From: Rhodocyclales bacterium
GTDB lineage: Bacteria > Pseudomonadota > Gammaproteobacteria > Burkholderiales > Rhodocyclaceae
Assembly: GCA_026399475.1 (NCBI GenBank)
Contig: JAPLQY010000077.1
Location: 1 to 64,000, forward strand
Length of the DNA: 64,000 nucleotides
Direction: 5' to 3'
Shown: positions 62,809 to 64,000 of the stretch, piece by piece
Position numbering within the stretch: the first letter of the stretch is position 1
Layout of the letters: the number at the start of each line of letters is the position of its first letter
Position numbers and translations under genes: made by a program
The notes under the pieces: model-generated
What the model was told of the DNA's origin: nothing
Seen by the model: only the letters and a program-made list of their open reading frames with translations
Database searches by the model: none

Positions 62809-63024
62809 TTCAAGCGCTTGCTCGCCCCACGCCTCTCGGCAGGAGTCGGCGCCGGCGCCACGGCGCCTGGCAACCAATTGATGCTGACCCCTCCAATACT
62901 GGAATGCCGGGTTGGGGGTGACGTTGAATGAGCGACAAAGAAACACTCACTGACTGGATTGGCATCTTGCTCTGGTATTGGCAAGGTGATACCGGAATTA
63001 CATGGGACGCATTGGCAGAGAAGA

Positions 63025-63546
63025 TCATGGAGAGTTTGGGCGAGCATCAAAGACACGCCTCGCAACTTTCGGAGCGTCGTCTCCCAAACGTACAAGAGCT
63101 TTTGCGAGAAATGGAAATGCCTTTAGATCATACTGAAAGTCTTTTATCTCATGAACGTCAGGATGGGTTTCAAGCCGAATGAAGGAGTACACACCATTGA
63201 TAACAGGAGCGTTAGTAAGGGCGCCGTGCACAAGATCGTGGCGCTTTTGTGTTAGTGCCTCAAAATCTTTGACGAGAGATTCGATTTCAGTTTTGAACGG
63301 CGCCAGAGTTGAGATGAGCAGCGCGCACTCTCTTGCGAAGGCGATCTTTTCACCAAGTTGCTTTGGCATTTTCTTCCTCTTGGGTAGTTTGTTGCCGCCA
63401 TATTGCAGAAAGAGCGTATTGACCAGCAATTCAAGCGACTGCTCGCAGTGACCCCATTGGACAACAATGAACCCAATTGTCTTGAATAGAGACTCAGCTG
63501 TGCCGCCTGGCTTGACCCCGGGAAGATCAATATTCATGGTAATCAC
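63025..63546 (-). CDS. HEPN-like protein of unknown function
   Basis: The 173-residue helical protein has FIVVQWGHCEQSLELLVNTLF near the start and a possible HEPN-type RNase motif R-x4-H in TQKRHDLVHGAL (about residues 105-110). This resembles small stand-alone HEPN-like proteins common in accessory regions. The start lies 21 bases after the stop of the next gene upstream. It is antisense to a weaker 84-codon ORF at 62928-63182. The catalytic assignment is inference. Confidence 0.6.
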   Translation of the reverse strand: MITMNIDLPGVKPGGTAESLFKTIGFIVVQWGHCEQSLELLVNTLFLQYGGNKLPKRKKMPKQLGEKIAFARECALLISTLAPFKTEIESLVKDFEALTQKRHDLVHGALTNAPVINGVYSFIRLETHPDVHEIKDFQYDLKAFPFLAKALVRLGDDAPKVARRVFDARPNSP

Positions 63547-63567
63547 CAGCGTCCGGCGGACCGCCTG

Positions 63568-63870
63568 TTAGGGGTTGTTAGATGGGCCACTCTTTTTCTT
63601 CCCGATGACCCGTTGCGCCACGGAAATGACAATGGCGTCGACCAGCATAGGAACTAGAAGCGTGGAAACAACTTCCATGTACGAGAGTTGGCCGCCGCCC
63701 ATTAGTTGCTGGGTGACGCCTATAATCAGACTGCATACAAAAAACAGGAAAGCGATCTGCCACCACGAAAAAGCAAGACCGAGTTGCTTCTTGAGGGCGA
63801 AATACGTGAGCGGGAAAAAGAGAATGTTTGAGCCGACGCCTGCGCCGAATGCATGTACGATCGATTGCAC
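63568..63870 (-). CDS. Small membrane protein, probable integron-cassette gene
   Basis: The protein of about 100 residues has three hydrophobic segments (NILFFPLTYFAL, WWQIAFLFFVCSLIIGV, VSTLLVPMLVDAIVISVA) and a basic tail (IGKKKSGPSNNP). GTG at 63870 is chosen because AGGAGGT lies 5 bases upstream. Its stop codon falls in an ATCTAAC-type boundary, as in many cassette genes. No function is known. Confidence 0.6.
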   Translation of the reverse strand: MQSIVHAFGAGVGSNILFFPLTYFALKKQLGLAFSWWQIAFLFFVCSLIIGVTQQLMGGGQLSYMEVVSTLLVPMLVDAIVISVAQRVIGKKKSGPSNNP

Positions 63871-63900
63871 AATTACCTCCTGTGGTTGATGCGGCGAGAA

Positions 63901-63965
63901 CCCCTGACGTGAAGTTGAGGGGCGCGCCGCCGATAGGCGGAGCGTCCCCTCGAATGATGTTAGAC
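63901..63965. other. attC-like recombination site
   Basis: Read on the minus strand, GTCTAAC (fits RYYYAAC) is followed by a long imperfect palindrome (CGAGGGGACGCTCCGCC / GGCGGCGCGCCCCTCAA) and a degenerate GTCAGGG in place of GTTRRRY. The arms pair with unpaired single bases on one strand, as the extrahelical bases of attC sites do. A second boundary word ATCTAAC lies at 63584-63578, 375 bases away, a typical cassette length. Confidence 0.5.
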
Positions 63966-64000
63966 CACATGGAGGTCCGAGAGGATAGGGGCCCAATCAT
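63966..64000. other. Right edge of window
   Basis: Only 35 bases remain beyond the attC-like site. They probably belong to the next cassette or gene. Nothing can be called. Confidence 0.3.

Noticed and set aside
62928-63182. 84-codon plus-strand ORF beginning just after GTTGAAT
   Set aside because: It is antisense to the better HEPN-like gene over most of its second half. Kept as a possibility because the boundary word before its ATG resembles an integron cassette start.

Overview
The window is a GC-rich stretch of a betaproteobacterial chromosome. The order rpoE-rseA-rseB-rseC-mucD / lepA-lepB-DUF4845-rnc-era-recO-pdxJ-acpS-nagZ, the run yceD-rpmF-plsX-fabH-fabD-fabG-acpP-fabF, a DUF2863 gene and a single long PurL all point to Betaproteobacteria, probably a Rhodocyclales- or Sterolibacteriaceae-like sulfur or anaerobic metaboliser. 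Genus-level placement is inference only.

Layout. 1-9 kb: cnoX, purL, a PpiC-type periplasmic isomerase, bolA-yciI-yciB, msrB and a DadA-type dehydrogenase. 9-14.1 kb: a probable sulfur/redox group (ArsR-rhodanese regulator, membrane fatty-acid hydroxylase, TVP38-rhodanese fusion, pentaheme cytochrome, sulfide:quinone-reductase-like flavoprotein). 14-20.8 kb: DUF2863, PhoU-like plus Pit phosphate transport, an EamA exporter followed by a coupled 41-codon ORF, selD, an RsmI-like methylase and a Maf nucleotidase. 20.8-27 kb: the L32/fatty-acid operon. 27-33.6 kb: a YgfX-like protein, nadB, and the sigma-E envelope-stress operon ending in mucD and a glutaredoxin-like gene.

33.67-52.65 kb is an integrated element of about 19 kb. 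It splits the usual grx-lepA junction and is bounded by a 16-bp direct repeat, one copy of which is the 5' end of lepA. A tyrosine integrase lies next to lepA. Behind it come an AlpA-like regulator, a CHC2 zinc-finger protein, a prim-pol protein, a DUF3987 ATPase, a Phd/PIN toxin-antitoxin pair coupled to an orphan terminase small subunit, an annealing protein with a YqaJ nuclease, and ArdC antirestriction. No capsid, portal, tail or conjugation gene is visible. This resembles a phage satellite more than a prophage or conjugative element. Its cargo contains two unfamiliar gene groups: a tail-anchored coiled-coil protein overlapping a membrane protein with a possible PD-(D/E)XK core (44.4-47.3 kb), and a set comprising a 25-residue W-x-W tandem-repeat protein, a 459-aa possibly PcfJ-like protein and a DnaB-fold protein that has lost Walker A (37.7-42.8 kb). 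These are the best candidates for an undescribed system.

52.6-60.4 kb resumes the conserved chromosome. Mobile palindromic repeats sit between its genes; two related copies place the ribosome-binding sites of pdxJ and acpS inside hairpins. 60.4-64 kb is an accessory zone: MNT/HEPN, HigBA and RelE/HigA-like modules, two with promoters predicting leaderless toxin mRNAs, around a decayed duplicate of the nagZ 3' end. It ends in what look like integron cassettes with an attC-like site. I saw no tRNA, rRNA or CRISPR array.
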